From Pyramidobacter sp. YE332 (lineage in GTDB: Bacteria; Synergistota; Synergistia; Synergistales; Dethiosulfovibrionaceae), in contig NZ_CP133038.1 in NCBI RefSeq assembly GCF_033060595.1, positions 2,294,001-2,358,000 of the forward strand: 64,000 bases of DNA. Reading direction: 5' to 3'. Made by a program: the position numbers and the translations under genes. The notes beneath the pieces are model-generated. The model ran no database searches. It was not told the origin of the DNA and was given only the letters and a program-made list of their open reading frames with translations. Below are positions 56,149 through 64,000 of the stretch, in pieces. Every line of letters begins with the position of its first letter. Positions within the stretch are counted from its first letter, which is position 1.

Positions 56149-57286
56149 TGTAGTGTTACAAATGAAGTGAGACTCAGCAGATATACAAAAGCGGTTGGTT
56201 CCTTTAGAATGTAAGTCACCACAACCAAGCATACTAAGGAGGGCCCAACCGCCATGAATACTATAACACAACCCCGGCGATATCTTCCACACGAACTCCA
56301 CACTAAATATCATGCCTGTCAACTCTACCGCTCCACAAAAGATGTCAGCTTTGTCTGCAGGCGTTATCACATTTCCAGGGCTTCTCTGTTTCGGTGGATC
56401 AAGGTCTTCGACGGCTCTCAAGAATCTCTTCAAAACAAGTCCCACAGGCCGATCACGCCGCATCCCAAAGCTCATACGGAGGAGGAACTGACCTGGATCC
56501 GTAACCTTCACCGCAGGAATCCGAACATCTCGCTCTGCGAGCTCTATGGCAAGCTCCGAATGGAACACGGGTACGATCGCCATCCCGGTTCTCTGTACCG
56601 CGTATTTAAGCGTCTGGGGTATTCCAGCAGCGCTCCTTCGACTAAAAAGCCCTACAAACCCAAGCCGTACAATACGCCCACGCAGATCGGCATCAAGTGG
56701 CAGATGGACGTTAAATATGTTCCTGCTCCCTGCTATCACGGGCAAATACCTCAGAAGTTCTACCAGTACACCGTCATCGACGAGGCTTCCCGAGAGCGCT
56801 TCATTTATCCTTACATGGAACAGAGCAGCTACTCTAGCTGCGATTTCCTCAAGCGTGCTATTGCTTACTTCAAATACAGGCCTCAGGTCCTCCAGACAGA
56901 TAATGGAGCCGAGTTCTGTCACTTTAAGAAGACGGACCGTATTCATCCGCTGGACGTCCTCTGCAATGCGCTGGGCGTCGAACACAAGCGGATCCGCCCC
57001 CGTATCCCCAGGCATAACGGAAAGGTCGAGAGGAGCCACCGTAACGACCAGGAGCGTTTCTATAACTTCATGAGCTTTTACTCTTATCTTGACCTGCAGA
57101 CCCAGATGAAGCGCTACCTTCGCAGGTCTAACAGCATCCCGATGGCAGTGCTGGGGTGGCGGTCTCCTCTCCAGATGCGGCAGCATTTCAGCAAGTCCAC
57201 ACAGCCGTGAACGACTTACAAATAAGGACAACTTCTGAGCTTTTATTTTTGCGCTGATTCGGTCTCACATCATTGACTAATGTACA
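56149..57286 (+). mobile_element. IS481-family insertion sequence
   Basis: 1,138 bp with TGT...ACA ends. Terminal inverted repeats are imperfect: TGTAGTGTTACAAATGAAGT at the left against TGTACATTAGTCAATGATGT at the right, both followed by GAGAC. Flanked exactly by a 25-bp direct repeat, far longer than the usual IS481 target duplication. Confidence 0.85.
56254..57210 (+). CDS. IS481-family transposase
   Basis: 318 aa. N-terminal helix-turn-helix (VSFVCRRYHISRASLFRWIK, about 31-50), then the rve-type DDE domain: first Asp in WQMDVKYVPAPCYHG, second in LQTDNGAEF, Glu in HNGKVERSHRNDQERFYNF. The frame is intact and has its own AGGAGGG upstream, so the element may be mobile. Transcribed away from adhesin 2. 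Confidence 0.9.
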   Translation: MNTITQPRRYLPHELHTKYHACQLYRSTKDVSFVCRRYHISRASLFRWIKVFDGSQESLQNKSHRPITPHPKAHTEEELTWIRNLHRRNPNISLCELYGKLRMEHGYDRHPGSLYRVFKRLGYSSSAPSTKKPYKPKPYNTPTQIGIKWQMDVKYVPAPCYHGQIPQKFYQYTVIDEASRERFIYPYMEQSSYSSCDFLKRAIAYFKYRPQVLQTDNGAEFCHFKKTDRIHPLDVLCNALGVEHKRIRPRIPRHNGKVERSHRNDQERFYNFMSFYSYLDLQTQMKRYLRRSNSIPMAVLGWRSPLQMRQHFSKSTQP

Positions 57287-57311
57287 TTTCTTAACGATCG
57301 CCGACATTTTT
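57287..57311. repeat. 25-bp direct repeat at the IS right border
   Basis: Second copy of 56124-56148, starting at the base after the IS's terminal ACA. The following 57312-57403 has no gene. Confidence 0.9.
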
Positions 57312-57403
57312 TTGCTTTCGCTCTCCGCCGCGCGGCCGACGTCGGCCGGCGGCAAAAGCCCGGCTCTTTTCGTTTCCGCGCCAAAGGCGGCGCGGAAGAC
57401 CTT

Positions 57404-58315
57404 TCAGGACAAACTCTTTTTCACTCCGTCTCCGGCGCTTCGCGCCCGGCTCCTGCCCAGCACGAGGAGCGCGGACGACAGCAGGATCAGCGCCATGCCG
57501 GCGGCGAGGCGCGGCGTCATCGGTTCGCCGTAAACGGCCAGGCCGACGGCGATGCTGGTCAGCGGCTCGAAGGTGCTGAGCAGCGACGCTTTCACCTCGC
57601 CGCAGAGAAACAGCCCCTTCTGGAAAAAAGCCAGCGCCAGCACGGTCGCCAGCAGTCCCAGCCCGGCTTCGGCCGCCCAGGCGGCCGCGCTCTGGCTCCA
57701 GGCCAGGCCGCCCGTCAGGGCCGCGAACGCGCCGATCATGAGCGCCGAGAACAGGGAGATCCAGAACGTGATCACGAATATCTCGACCTCACGCAGATGG
57801 CTGCGTCCCAGCGCGATGATGTAGCCCGCGTAGAACAGGCCGGACGCGGCGGCGAGCGCCATGCCGAAGCCGTCGGCGTTCCGCCCGGGGCGATAGAGCA
57901 GAAAGATCCCCGCCGCGCACAGCGCCACGCAGATCACCTGGCGGAGCGTGAAACGAGCGCGGAAGAACAGGCCCATCAGGCACATCACCGCGACGGGATA
58001 GGTGAAGTGCAGCGTCGTCGCCAGACCGGAGCCGATAAAGCCGTAAGACAGGTAAAGCAGCACCGGCGTGAGGGCGTAAAAGACGGACAGAAAGGCGATC
58101 TCGCCCATCCGGCGGCGGCCGAGGCGCAGCGGCACGCCTTTGTATTTGAGGTACGCGAAAGCCATGGCGCTGCCCGTGAGGAATCGGCCGAACGCCGCCG
58201 TAGAAGCGTTGGCGCCGTCCGCGTAGGCGATCTTGGCAAGCAGCGGCATCAGGCCGAAGAGCACGGCCGAGGCGATCACGCACAACGCTCCGGCGCGTTC
58301 GCTGTTTTCTTTCAC
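57404..58315 (-). CDS. EamA-type drug/metabolite (DMT) exporter 2
   Basis: 303 aa from GTG at 58313-58315 (VKENSERAGALCVIASAVLF); the frame is open to 58414, but the extra part is Arg-rich and has no ribosome site. Ten hydrophobic helices in two EamA units: LCVIASAVLFGLMPLLAKIA and MALAAASGLFYAGYIIALGR, with STFEPLTSIAVGLAVYGEPM near the end. Substrate unknown. Distant from the exporter at 50.4 kb in sequence. Upstream is repeat copy F. Confidence 0.85.
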   Translation of the reverse strand: MKENSERAGALCVIASAVLFGLMPLLAKIAYADGANASTAAFGRFLTGSAMAFAYLKYKGVPLRLGRRRMGEIAFLSVFYALTPVLLYLSYGFIGSGLATTLHFTYPVAVMCLMGLFFRARFTLRQVICVALCAAGIFLLYRPGRNADGFGMALAAASGLFYAGYIIALGRSHLREVEIFVITFWISLFSALMIGAFAALTGGLAWSQSAAAWAAEAGLGLLATVLALAFFQKGLFLCGEVKASLLSTFEPLTSIAVGLAVYGEPMTPRLAAGMALILLSSALLVLGRSRARSAGDGVKKSLS

Positions 58316-58477
58316 TGGAATGTCACTTCCCCGTATCTTTTCGGCAGATCCCTGCCGGCGCGGCGTTCCCGCCCTCGATTCGCCTACTGTAACGCAGGGC
58401 AGGGACAAAATCAACCTTTTTCAAGTTTGCGCGCGGCGGGGCCTCGCCGTTTTCCGGCACGGCGACGTTCCGCGCTT

Positions 58478-58637
58478 ATACTGTTTCTCAATGAGAATGC
58501 CGAATACAGAGGCGCTGCGGGGGAGATTCACAAAGCAAGCTGCGCAGACCGCGCAGCGGTCGAGCCCCTTCTGAGCGACTGGACTCCCCCGCAGCACCCA
58601 GAAAACCGCGTTAATACTTTCTATCAAGGATTAGTAT
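58478..58637 (-). repeat. MITE-like intergenic repeat, copy F
   Basis: 160 bp. Minus strand begins AATACTAATCCTTGATAGAA and ends with the inverted motif TGAGAAACAGTAT. The core is AGTCGCTCAGAAGGGGCTCG and GACCGCTGCGCGGTCTGCGC. It best shows the undisturbed terminus that copy E lost to the composite element. The rest of 58316-58685 has no gene. Confidence 0.8.
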
Positions 58638-58685
58638 TTCTACGAAAAACAAGGGCATCGCTTCGGAAAAAGGTTCTGCAGAAAA

Positions 58686-58737
58686 CGCGCGGCAAAAACG
58701 CCGCCCGCTTCGAAGCGGACGGCGTTTTTGCCGCGCG
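58686..58737. terminator. Bidirectional terminator after pdxY
   Basis: CGCGCGGCAAAAACGCCG (58686-58703) pairs with CGGCGTTTTTGCCGCGCG (58720-58737), and the CCGCTTCGAAGCGG interior extends the stem. Confidence 0.75.
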
Positions 58738-58768
58738 GCCCATAAAACTTCGCCGGGGCGTTCCGGCG

Positions 58769-59599
58769 CTACTTGCACCGTTCGGTCAGCTCGTGCAGGA
58801 GCGGCTCGAACTTGACGCCGTACCAGTGCGAGGGGTCCTGCGAGGTGAAGCGAATGCAGTGCAGCGTGAAGTCGGCGGCGGCGACCGCCGCGTCGTAGGC
58901 GGATTTTCCGCCCGTCAGCATGCCGGCGAACACGGACGCGAAGACGTCGCCCGTACCGTGGCAGCCTTTCGGCATTTTTTCGTGACGGTAATAGCGTTTT
59001 TCCGTGCCGTCGTCCACCACGACGCCCGTCGTCGCGTCGTCGTAACTGACGCCCGTCAGCACCACGGTTTTGGCGCCGGCTTCGCGCAGCGCGGCGAGCA
59101 GAGCGTCGACGTAGCTTTCGTCGTACCGCTCGCGGTATTCCCTGCCGGTGAGCAGCGCCGCCTCGGTGACGTTGGGCAGGATCAGATCGGCGGCGAAGAC
59201 GAAGCGGCGCATCGCTTCCACGTAGGCCGCGTCGAAGCCGGGATAGAGCCGTCCGTTGTCGGCCATGGCCGGATCGGCGATGCGCAGTCCGCCGGGCTGA
59301 AGCAGCGCGCCGTAAATTTCCTTGAGGTATTCGGTCTGCGAGGCGCTGCCCAGATAGCCGCTGTACACCGCGTCGAAACGGATCTGTTCGCGTTTCCAGT
59401 GCTCGACGATGCGCGGCATCTCCGCCGTCAGGTCGTGGAACGTGTACCCCGTAAAACCGCCCGTGTGCGTGGAAAGCACGGCCGACGGCAGGATCGCCGT
59501 CTCCAGCCCGCAGGCGGACAAAATGGGCAGAGCCACCGTCAGCGAGCACTGCCCGACGCAGGAAATGTCCTGCACCGTCAGAATCCTTTTGTACGACAT
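58769..59599 (-). CDS. pdxY: Pyridoxal/pyridoxamine kinase (PdxY/PdxK type)
   Basis: 276 aa. Ribokinase-fold features: ILTVQDISCVGQCSLTVALP (6-25), LSTHTGGFTGYTFHDLT, YSGYLGS and the catalytic GCHGTGDVFAS (212-222, D218 as base). Phosphorylates pyridoxal or pyridoxamine in B6 salvage. A strong promoter lies at 59673-59701. Together with YggS it covers B6 salvage and buffering. PdxK and PdxY cannot be told apart safely by eye. Confidence 0.88.
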   Translation of the reverse strand: MSYKRILTVQDISCVGQCSLTVALPILSACGLETAILPSAVLSTHTGGFTGYTFHDLTAEMPRIVEHWKREQIRFDAVYSGYLGSASQTEYLKEIYGALLQPGGLRIADPAMADNGRLYPGFDAAYVEAMRRFVFAADLILPNVTEAALLTGREYRERYDESYVDALLAALREAGAKTVVLTGVSYDDATTGVVVDDGTEKRYYRHEKMPKGCHGTGDVFASVFAGMLTGGKSAYDAAVAAADFTLHCIRFTSQDPSHWYGVKFEPLLHELTERCK

Positions 59600-59672
59600 G
59601 TTCCGCTCTCCTTCTCCGTTTTTTTGTTTTTCCGCCGGGGAAGCGCAAAAACGATCTGCTTACGTGAATCAC

Positions 59673-59701
59673 ATTATAGAACATGCAAAATCGCCATGCA
59701 A
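59673..59701 (-). promoter_or_regulatory. pdxY promoter with direct repeats
   Basis: Minus strand: -35 TTGCAT (59696-59701), 17 bp, -10 TATAAT (59673-59678). TTGCATG occurs twice, 13 nt apart, around the -35, a possible regulator site. Confidence 0.7.
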
Positions 59702-59751
59702 TAACAAAATTGTATGTCGATCGCTTTTGTTTTCGCCGCGCGGCGTCAATA

Positions 59752-59801
59752 AAAAAGAGCGTCCCGAAAATCCTGCGCAGGATTTTCGGGACGCTCTTTT
59801 T
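59752..59801. terminator. Bidirectional terminator after metG
   Basis: A perfect 25-bp self-complementary arm pair, AAAAAGAGCGTCCCGAAAAT... centred on TGCGCA, ending in T5. 19 nt beyond the metG stop. Confidence 0.88.
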
Positions 59802-59819
59802 CATTGAGATCGATCAGAT

Positions 59820-61775
59820 TCAATGCACGCGGCTGCCCAGCGGGATGTCCTCCACGGGGGCGAGCAGCGAGAGTTTTTCCTCAGGCGTGTGGGGCGCGCC
59901 GGAACCGGCGGCGAGCAGCATGCCGTTGCTCATGACGCCGCACATCTTGGCGGGCTTGAGGTTGGCGACGACGACGATGCGGCGGCCTTCCAGCTCCTCG
60001 GGCGTGTAGAAATCCTTGATGCTGGATACGATCACGCGCTTCTCGTAGCCGAGGTCGAGATCGAGCTTGTAGAGCGAGCGCGACTTGGGGACGGGCTCGG
60101 CGCGGACGATCTGCGCGACGCGCAGCTCGATCTTGGCGAAGTCGTCGATGGAGATCTCCGGCTCGTGTTCGCCGGGGTCGGCGGCAAGGCCTTTTTTGGC
60201 GTTGGCGCGCGCTTCGGCCTGTTTCTTCCACTCGTCGAGGTCGATGCGGGGATAGAGCACGCCTTCGCCGCGGCGGACGGTCGGGCGTTCTTCGCCCATG
60301 CCGCCCCAGCGGTAGTCGCCGAAGCGCTGGTCTTTCACGTCGCCGTTCAGGCCGAGCTGCGCCCAGATCTTGACGGCGGTCTTGGGCATCACGGGGGCCA
60401 GCATCAGCGCGGCCAGCTTGAGCTCTTCGGCCAGCGTGGCCAGCACGGTGTCGAGGCGGGCGGCCAGCGACTCGTCCTTGCCGAGCTTCCACGGCATGGT
60501 TTCGTCGATGTATTTGTTGGCGCGGCCGATCATGCTCCACAGGGCCTTGAGAGCGTCGTCGAACTGATAGTTGTCCATGAAGGCGCGGTACTCGGCGAAG
60601 GCGTTCAAAGCCTGATCGCGCACTTCCGCGTCGAGCGGTTCGAGCGCCGCGGGCGCGGGCACTGTGCCGCCGCGGTACTTTTCGATCATGGTGACGGTGC
60701 GGCTGAGCAGGTTGCCGAGGTCGTTGGCCAGGTCGGAATTGACGCGCTGCACGAGAGCGAGTTCGGAGAAATCGCCGTCGAGGCCGAAGGTGACCTGGCG
60801 CAGCAGGAAGTAGCGGAACACGTCGGAGCCGTAGAGGGCGACCATCTCGTGCGGATCGACGACGTTGCCCTTGGACTTGGACATCTTCTCGCCGTCGCGG
60901 GTCCACCAGCCGTGCGAGTACACGCAGGCGGGCGGCGTCAGGCCGAGGGCGAGCAGCATGATGGGCCAGACGATGCAGTGGAAACGGATGATGTCCTTGC
61001 CGACGAGGTGGTTAACGACGGGCCAGAACTTTTTCATCTTCGCCTCGTCGCTGCCGTAGCCGCAGGCGGTCAGATAGTTGACGAGGGCGTCGAACCAGAC
61101 GTAAATAGTGTGCTTCTCGTCGCCGGGCACGGGGATGCCCCACGGCACGCTGGTGCGCGAGATGGACTGGTCTTTCATGCCCATGCGCAGGAAGCTGACC
61201 ACTTCGTTGTAGCGGACTTTCGGCTTGATGGCGTCGGGATGCTCCTCGTAGAACTTGAGCAGCCGGTCGGCGTAGGCCGAGGTGCGCAGGAAGTAGCTCT
61301 CCTCCTCCATCTCCTTGAGCGGGCGGTGGCAGTCGGGGCAGGTGTGGTTCTCGCCCTGACTGGCTTCGGGCACGTAGGTCTCGCAGGGCACGCAGTACCA
61401 GCCTTTGTACGTTCCCTTGTAGATGTCGCCCTGGTCGAGCAGTTTTTTGAAGATCTGCTGCACGACTTTGACGTGGCGCGCTTCGGTGGTGCGGATGAAG
61501 TCGTCGTTGCTGGCGTCGATGAGCGGCAGCAGGTCGCGGAAGTTCTGCGCCAGCTCGTCGGTGAGCTGCTGCGGCGTCATGCCCTTCTTGGCGGCGCTCT
61601 CGCTGACTTTCTGGCCGTGCTCGTCGGTGCCGGTCAGAAAGAACACGTCGCAGCCGTCCATGCGCTTGTAGCGCGCCATGACGTCGGCGGCGATGGTCGT
61701 GTAGGCGTGCCCGATGTGGGGCACGTCGTTGACGTAGTAGATCGGCGTGGTGATGTAGAAATTTTTCTCAGTCAT
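59820..61775 (-). CDS. metG: Methionyl-tRNA synthetase
   Basis: 651 aa, the dimeric form with a C-terminal tRNA-binding domain. HIGH motif at 20-23 (VPHIGHAY), zinc knuckle CVPCETYV...CPDCHRPL (about 130-155), KMSKSKGNVV at about 300, anticodon-binding helices, then the EMAP-like domain from about 545 (ISIDDFAKIELRVAQIVRAE). Charges tRNA-Met. GGAGGC precedes the ATG. It is separated from rsmI by the terminator 61842-61876, so it should have its own promoter in 61776-61841; none is obvious. Confidence 0.96.
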   Translation of the reverse strand: MTEKNFYITTPIYYVNDVPHIGHAYTTIAADVMARYKRMDGCDVFFLTGTDEHGQKVSESAAKKGMTPQQLTDELAQNFRDLLPLIDASNDDFIRTTEARHVKVVQQIFKKLLDQGDIYKGTYKGWYCVPCETYVPEASQGENHTCPDCHRPLKEMEEESYFLRTSAYADRLLKFYEEHPDAIKPKVRYNEVVSFLRMGMKDQSISRTSVPWGIPVPGDEKHTIYVWFDALVNYLTACGYGSDEAKMKKFWPVVNHLVGKDIIRFHCIVWPIMLLALGLTPPACVYSHGWWTRDGEKMSKSKGNVVDPHEMVALYGSDVFRYFLLRQVTFGLDGDFSELALVQRVNSDLANDLGNLLSRTVTMIEKYRGGTVPAPAALEPLDAEVRDQALNAFAEYRAFMDNYQFDDALKALWSMIGRANKYIDETMPWKLGKDESLAARLDTVLATLAEELKLAALMLAPVMPKTAVKIWAQLGLNGDVKDQRFGDYRWGGMGEERPTVRRGEGVLYPRIDLDEWKKQAEARANAKKGLAADPGEHEPEISIDDFAKIELRVAQIVRAEPVPKSRSLYKLDLDLGYEKRVIVSSIKDFYTPEELEGRRIVVVANLKPAKMCGVMSNGMLLAAGSGAPHTPEEKLSLLAPVEDIPLGSRVH

Positions 61776-61834
61776 TCGTAATGCCTCCAGTGCCTTTAAA
61801 AAATGCGGCCGCCGGGGCCGCTTCGTCCCGCGAT

Positions 61835-61869
61835 AAAAAAATCCCGCCGCGATTCCGTACGCGGCGGAA
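61835..61869 (-). terminator. Intrinsic terminator after rsmI
   Basis: On the minus strand TCCGCCGCG (about 61861-61869), then CGCGGCGGGA (about 61842-61852) followed by T7 (61835-61841). Isolates rsmI from metG. Confidence 0.75.
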
Positions 61870-61892
61870 TATTTTGTTATTGTAACAGATTT

Positions 61893-62711
61893 TCAGCTCT
61901 TCTGCTCGAGCAACCACGATTTGATTTTGTTCTTCGGCGCGCCGAAACGCTCCGCAAGCTCTGCGGCGATCCGCTTCACGGGAAGCCCTTCGGCGCGCAA
62001 CCGCAGCGCCTCCGGCTGCCAGTCGCCGTCGGACGGCGCTTCTTCCGCGGCGCGCCCCTCGACGACGAGGACCAGCTCGCCCTTCACGCCCTCGGCCACC
62101 GAAGCGAGGATCTCGGAGAGCGCGCCGCGGCGCGCTTCCTGATAGACTTTGCTGATTTCGCGCACCAGCGCGGCGCGGCGATCGCCGAGCACGGCGAGGA
62201 AGTCTTCGAGCTGTTTCGCGGCCTTGTGCGGTGAAAGGTAAAAGACCATCGTGTAGGGATGGCCTTGCAGTTTTTGCAGCGCGGCGACGCGCTCGCCCTT
62301 TTGATCGGAAAGGAAACCGACGAACGAGAACGGCTGCGGCGTCAGCCCCGACAGCAGCACGGCGGGCACGAACGCCGTGGCGCCGGGCAGAACGTCGACG
62401 GGCAGTCCGGCCTCGACGGCGGCTTTCAAAATAACGGAGCCGGGGTCGGACATGCCGGGCGTGCCGGCGTCGCTGATCACGGCGACTTTCTCGCCCTTGG
62501 CGAGGCGCGCCAGCAGCTCGTCCACGCGCGCCTGCTCGTTGAACTTCTGATAGCTCAGCAGCGGCCGCTTGACGCCGTAGCGGCTCAGCAGCAGGCCGCT
62601 GTGGCGCGTGTCCTCGCAGGCGATCAGGTCGGCGGATTTCAGTTCTTCCAGCGCGCGCAGCGTGATGTCGCCCATATTGCCGATGGGCGTGGGGATCAGG
62701 ATCAGCGGCAT
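61893..62711 (-). CDS. rsmI: 16S rRNA (cytidine-1402-2'-O)-methyltransferase
   Basis: 272 aa from ATG 62709-62711 (AAGGAC upstream); an in-frame extension to 62780 lacks homology. Family hallmarks: LILIPTPIGNMGDITLRALE, LIACEDTRHSGLLL, VISDAGTPGMSDPG and GELVLVVEG. Methylates C1402 in the decoding centre with SAM. Follows trmN6 after about 100 nt (62712-62811, no gene). The C-terminal ~45 residues look like a small helix-turn-helix extension seen in many homologues. Confidence 0.95.
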   Translation of the reverse strand: MPLILIPTPIGNMGDITLRALEELKSADLIACEDTRHSGLLLSRYGVKRPLLSYQKFNEQARVDELLARLAKGEKVAVISDAGTPGMSDPGSVILKAAVEAGLPVDVLPGATAFVPAVLLSGLTPQPFSFVGFLSDQKGERVAALQKLQGHPYTMVFYLSPHKAAKQLEDFLAVLGDRRAALVREISKVYQEARRGALSEILASVAEGVKGELVLVVEGRAAEEAPSDGDWQPEALRLRAEGLPVKRIAAELAERFGAPKNKIKSWLLEQKS

Positions 62712-62811
62712 CGTTCCAGCGTCCTTTCTTTCTCGTAAGACAAAAGCGACCACGGAAACACGGAGAAGCGGGGAAAACAAAAGACCGTACTTCCCCGCGG
62801 CGGGTTCCGTT

Positions 62812-63573
62812 TTACGGCAGCGGCGGTTCGGGGGCGTAAAAGCGCATCAGCTCGGGCGTGTACTCGCCCTTTTCGTCGTAAATGAACAGCGGCGGCGGCA
62901 CGGTCACGGCCGTTCCGCCGCTGCGCCGCGCTTCGACGAGGAACACGGAGGCGTTTTTGCCCGGCGCGGGGTGGACCATCAGCAGTTCGCGCGGTTCGAG
63001 GCTGCGCGCCCGCAGCAGCGCCAGCGTCTCGGCCAGGCGCAGCGCGCGCATGACCATGTACAGGCGGCCGCCGTTTTTCAGCAGGAAGCGCGCCGCGTCG
63101 CACACGTCGGCGAGCGAGCACATCTCGCCCTGGCGGGCCAGCCGGTTCGTCGCCGCCTCGGCGCGGCGGCCGAAGCCGGAATCTTCGTAGGGCGGATTGA
63201 CGACGACCGCGTCGAAGCTCTGGTGTCCGTAGAGGCGTCGGTGCTCGCGCAGGTCGCCCGTCTGAAAGAGCGCGTTGGCCGTCAGGCCGTTGCGCGCGGC
63301 GTTTTCCCGCGCCAGTTCGATCAGCCGCGGCTGAACGTCGAGCCCCTCGAAACGGCTTTGCGGGAAGCGTTTGGCCAGGATCAGCGAAACGCCGCCGTGG
63401 GCGCAGCCCAGTTCGAGCACGCGCTCTCCGGCGCGCGGCCGGGCGAAGCCGGCCAGCAGCACCGTGTCCATGTTGACGCGCGGCCCTACGTCGGGCTGGC
63501 GCAGGCGCAGAAATCCGTACAGGATCGCCTCGCCGTCCACCGGCGGGATATCTTTTCCGCGCTCTAGTTCCAT
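62812..63573 (-). CDS. TrmN6-like class I methyltransferase
   Basis: 253 aa. SAM motif VLELGCAHGGVSLILAKRFP (about 52-71), acidic loop GLDVQPRLIELA and the N6-adenine motif VVVNPPYEDSG (about 123-133). The NPPY motif and PVDGEAILYGFLRLRQP start resemble YfiC/TrmN6, which modifies A37 of tRNA1-Val. The exact target is not certain. Its start overlaps the end of smc by 10 nt, so it is translationally coupled. Confidence 0.82.
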   Translation of the reverse strand: MELERGKDIPPVDGEAILYGFLRLRQPDVGPRVNMDTVLLAGFARPRAGERVLELGCAHGGVSLILAKRFPQSRFEGLDVQPRLIELARENAARNGLTANALFQTGDLREHRRLYGHQSFDAVVVNPPYEDSGFGRRAEAATNRLARQGEMCSLADVCDAARFLLKNGGRLYMVMRALRLAETLALLRARSLEPRELLMVHPAPGKNASVFLVEARRSGGTAVTVPPPLFIYDEKGEYTPELMRFYAPEPPLP

Positions 63574-64000
63574 TGGTCGACCTTGACGGAAACGATCTGC
63601 GACAGCCCGGGTTCGGACATGGTGACGCCGTACATCACTTCGGCGTGTTCCATGGTCTGGCGGCGGTGGGTCATGGCGATGACCTGCAGGTTCTTCGAGT
63701 AATCGGCCACCATCTGCGCGAAGCGCGTCAGATTGGCCTCGTCGAGCGCCGCGTCAACTTCGTCGAGCACGGCCAGCGGCACCTTGGCCACTTCCATGGA
63801 GGCGAACAGCAGCGACAGCGCCGTCAGCGACTGTTCGCCGCCGGAAAGCTGAGCGAGGAACAGCGGCTTCTTTCCGGGAGGGCGGGCGACGATCTCCACG
63901 CCGGCTTCCCAGAGATCCATGTCCTCCTGCGCTTTCAGATGGGCTTCGCCGCCGCCGAAAAGGCGCTGGAACAGTTCGTCGAAGCGGCGATCGATCTTCA
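63564..64000 (-). CDS. smc: Chromosome partition protein SMC, C-terminal part (partial)
   Basis: The frame is open through the window edge; about 144 C-terminal residues are seen. FDELFQRLFGGGEAHL, then VEIVARPPGKKPLFLAQLSG and GGEQSLTALSLLFA (ABC signature), then VLDEVDAALDEANLTRF (Walker B/D-loop) and VIAMTHRR. SMC condenses and aligns chromosome arms after loading at ParB-parS; a parS-like site lies at 49300 in this window. Followed by trmN6 with overlap. Confidence 0.95.
   Translation of the reverse strand, partial: KIDRRFDELFQRLFGGGEAHLKAQEDMDLWEAGVEIVARPPGKKPLFLAQLSGGEQSLTALSLLFASMEVAKVPLAVLDEVDAALDEANLTRFAQMVADYSKNLQVIAMTHRRQTMEHAEVMYGVTMSEPGLSQIVSVKVDQWN

Noticed and set aside
48110-58627. 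Similar small proteins encoded by repeat copies E (48110-48346) and F (58421-58627)
   Set aside because: Their resemblance (VAQ..LD.CA...FVNLPR) follows from nucleotide identity of the repeat; other copies do not keep the frame, so I treat them as non-coding.

Overview
The window looks like chromosomal DNA of a GC-rich, anaerobic diderm bacterium, most likely Synergistota and close to Pyramidobacter. Outer-membrane functions (two trimeric autotransporter adhesins, a TolC/MacA/MacB-type efflux set, an OmpH/Skp-like chaperone, an O-antigen ligase-like protein) sit beside genes often associated with Gram-positives (SepF, DivIVA, RNase Y, YmdB). A DUF3798 protein and a HydE-type [FeFe]-hydrogenase maturase also fit. 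The genus is an inference from gene content; no database search was possible.

Layout. 1-546: 3' end of a C45-type acyltransferase/peptidase. 702-5752: a complete rrn operon on the minus strand (16S, 23S, 5S; no spacer tRNA) with its promoter at 5886-5914. 6.1-8.4 kb: ymdB and rny. 8.8-14.6 kb: a tightly coupled minus-strand operon running HlyD-like protein, yggS, sepF, divIVA, recG, recX. 14.8-25.1 kb: O-antigen ligase, hydE, an aminotransferase, a DUF3798 protein, a frameshifted brnQ and yhdT-panF. 25.4-32.0 kb: an OmpH-like chaperone and a very large trimeric autotransporter interrupted by frameshifts. 32.8-39.4 kb: an AAA/DUF4143 ATPase, a secreted Pro/Arg-rich protein and a tolC-macA-macB-type efflux operon. 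39.5-45.1 kb: a SNF2 helicase, a CobU-like protein lacking key residues and a family-4 uracil-DNA glycosylase. 45.2-48.1 kb: an AT-richer island with a RelE/RelB-type toxin-antitoxin pair between two inverted, apparently identical IS5-family elements. 48.4-64 kb: a LysR regulator, a perfect parS-like palindrome, DMT exporters, a second intact trimeric autotransporter, an IS481-family element, pdxY, metG, rsmI, trmN6 and the 3' end of smc.

Five threads link the regions. (1) A family of ~100-165-bp MITE-like intergenic repeats with AATACTnnTTCTT-type termini occurs six times; the composite IS element lies inside one copy, and joining its outer flanks rebuilds that copy. (2) The two autotransporters share an almost identical anchor followed by an unusual coiled-coil tail; one has a G8 tract upstream, the other an IS just upstream of its promoter. 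(3) A parS site and smc in the same window suggest an origin-proximal location. (4) Several indels lie in short homopolymers (three G-run deletions that cancel out, one A insertion, one GA-repeat slip), so sequencing error and real pseudogenisation must be separated. (5) Strong bidirectional terminators separate almost all convergent units.
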